6,284 nt of DNA, taken from the NCBI GenBank assembly GCA_024650095.1, contig JANKMV010000124.1, positions 1-6,284 on the forward strand. Direction: 5' to 3'. Each line of letters begins with the position of its first letter. Positions within the stretch are counted from its first letter, which is position 1. Under the pieces are notes generated by a model that had not been told where the DNA came from, did not search any database, and saw nothing but the letters and a program-made list of their open reading frames with translations. Shown here in pieces: positions 5,746-6,284 of this stretch. The DNA is from Bacillota bacterium (GTDB taxonomy: Bacteria; Bacillota; Dethiobacteria; Dethiobacterales; Dethiobacteraceae). The position numbers and the translations under genes are program-made.

Positions 5746-6243
5746 TTATTCTGACAACGCGTCGACTACAAACTCCTGTGCATGCAAAAGGTCTTGTGCA
5801 TTGGGACGATTCTTGTTAGCCTCATAGTCCTCTAACTGTTTGCTAACCTCGGCATCATTTGGATCCTCCGCGTGCTGTTTCCTTAACATGGCTAACCTTA
5901 TTGAAGAAGCCCTGTAGAGCTGGTGTCCTAGTAATGTACAATCCGATGGCAGCTCATTCTCCACTGAATCACATACCTTTTTATAGTAATCATCTACGTC
6001 TCCTGCACCAAGAGTGCCGAAAAGAACAACTTTCTTACCAGCGAGCGTTTTGAGAAATGCTATCGATTCTTCATTTGCTTTTGCCCTGTCCACCCAGTAC
6101 CCCATAATAACAGTATCAAAATTTTCGCAACTAGCATCCGGTAATTTTTTAATGGTTGCCTTTTCCTTGATCACCTCATAAATTGCGTTTGCAACTTTCT
6201 CGGTATTCCCAGTTTTTGTTGAATAAGCGACTAGAATGGTCAT
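5746..6243 (-). CDS. Flavodoxin family protein (Flavodoxin_3/BilS-like)
   Basis: The 165-residue cytoplasmic protein starts with a flavodoxin fold: MTILVAYSTKTGNT, where STKTGNT (8-14) is the FMN phosphate-binding loop, followed by a helix (EKVANAIYEVI). The segments FDTVIMGYWVDRAKANEE (about 42-59) and KKVVLFGTLGAG (about 70-81) match the second and third flavin-binding loops of the flavodoxin-like group that includes BilS. The C-terminal third (about 105-165) is helical and charged. It should carry one FMN and act as a one- or two-electron carrier for an unknown partner. Three cysteines (about 39, 91 and 102) do not form a recognisable metal site. The ATG at 6243 is chosen because AAAGGAG lies 7 nt upstream; the in-frame ATG at 6249 is only 1 nt from that site. 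No bilirubin reductase or other partner gene is visible, so a specific pathway role should not be assumed. Confidence 0.85.
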   Translation of the reverse strand: MTILVAYSTKTGNTEKVANAIYEVIKEKATIKKLPDASCENFDTVIMGYWVDRAKANEESIAFLKTLAGKKVVLFGTLGAGDVDDYYKKVCDSVENELPSDCTLLGHQLYRASSIRLAMLRKQHAEDPNDAEVSKQLEDYEANKNRPNAQDLLHAQEFVVDALSE

Positions 6244-6250
6244 TCTCATT

Positions 6251-6257
6251 CTCCTTT
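6251..6257 (-). promoter_or_regulatory. Ribosome binding site that fixes the flavodoxin start
   Basis: AAAGGAG is 1 nt from the first in-frame ATG (6249) and 7 nt from the second (6243), which favours the second. The remaining 27 bases to the window edge show no complete promoter, so the gene may be transcribed from outside the window. Confidence 0.7.
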
Positions 6258-6284
6258 ACAATTTTTTTCCTTTTAAAGCGAATC

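Noticed and set aside
5746..6243. Naming the flavodoxin-like gene bilS and inferring bilirubin reduction
   Set aside because: The fold and motifs match the group, but no bilirubin reductase gene is present in the window, and the group contains many proteins of unknown role.
3100..6243. Flavodoxin and secreted flavoprotein as one two-gene electron-transfer operon
   Set aside because: A very strong terminator and about 650 bp of other DNA separate them, and they act on opposite sides of the membrane.

Overview
The window looks like a piece of chromosome from an anaerobic, low-GC Gram-positive bacterium, most likely a Clostridia-type Firmicute. The signs are strong purine-rich ribosome binding sites, use of TTG and GTG starts, consensus-like sigma-A promoters, rho-independent terminators, a Uup/YfmR-type ABC-F protein, and a secreted lipoprotein flavin reductase of a class that is multiplied in anaerobic Firmicutes. 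Two perfect Spo0A-type boxes fit a spore-former. The genus cannot be fixed from this sequence.

All four intact genes lie on the minus strand. Read in transcription order from the right edge they are: (1) a small flavodoxin-like protein, closed by a very strong terminator; (2) about 650 bp of unassigned DNA holding operator-like repeats; (3) an exported lipoprotein with an FMN-binding domain and an FAD-dependent reductase domain, closed by its own terminator; (4) about 430 bp carrying a promoter; (5) an IscU/NifU-type iron-sulfur scaffold; (6) a second promoter; (7) an ABC-F ATPase with its terminator; (8) at the left edge, the broken start of what looks like an IS110-family transposase. Each intact gene seems to be its own transcription unit, because terminators or promoters separate them.

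The genes do not form an obvious pathway. Flavodoxin, an Fe-S scaffold and a secreted flavin reductase all belong to anaerobic redox metabolism, but the spacing and terminators argue against one operon. The ABC-F protein is a translation factor. No defence system, CRISPR array, RNA gene or complete mobile element was seen.

The parts most worth a second look are the substrate of the secreted flavoprotein, whose C-terminal region lacks the residues expected of a fumarate reductase, and the unassigned 5.0-5.66 kb stretch. That stretch contains a 22-bp near-perfect palindrome, a tandem 15-bp repeat that places two Spo0A boxes side by side, and what may be the remains of a small gene. Three of the four start codons given here are shorter than the longest open frame, chosen by ribosome-binding-site spacing.
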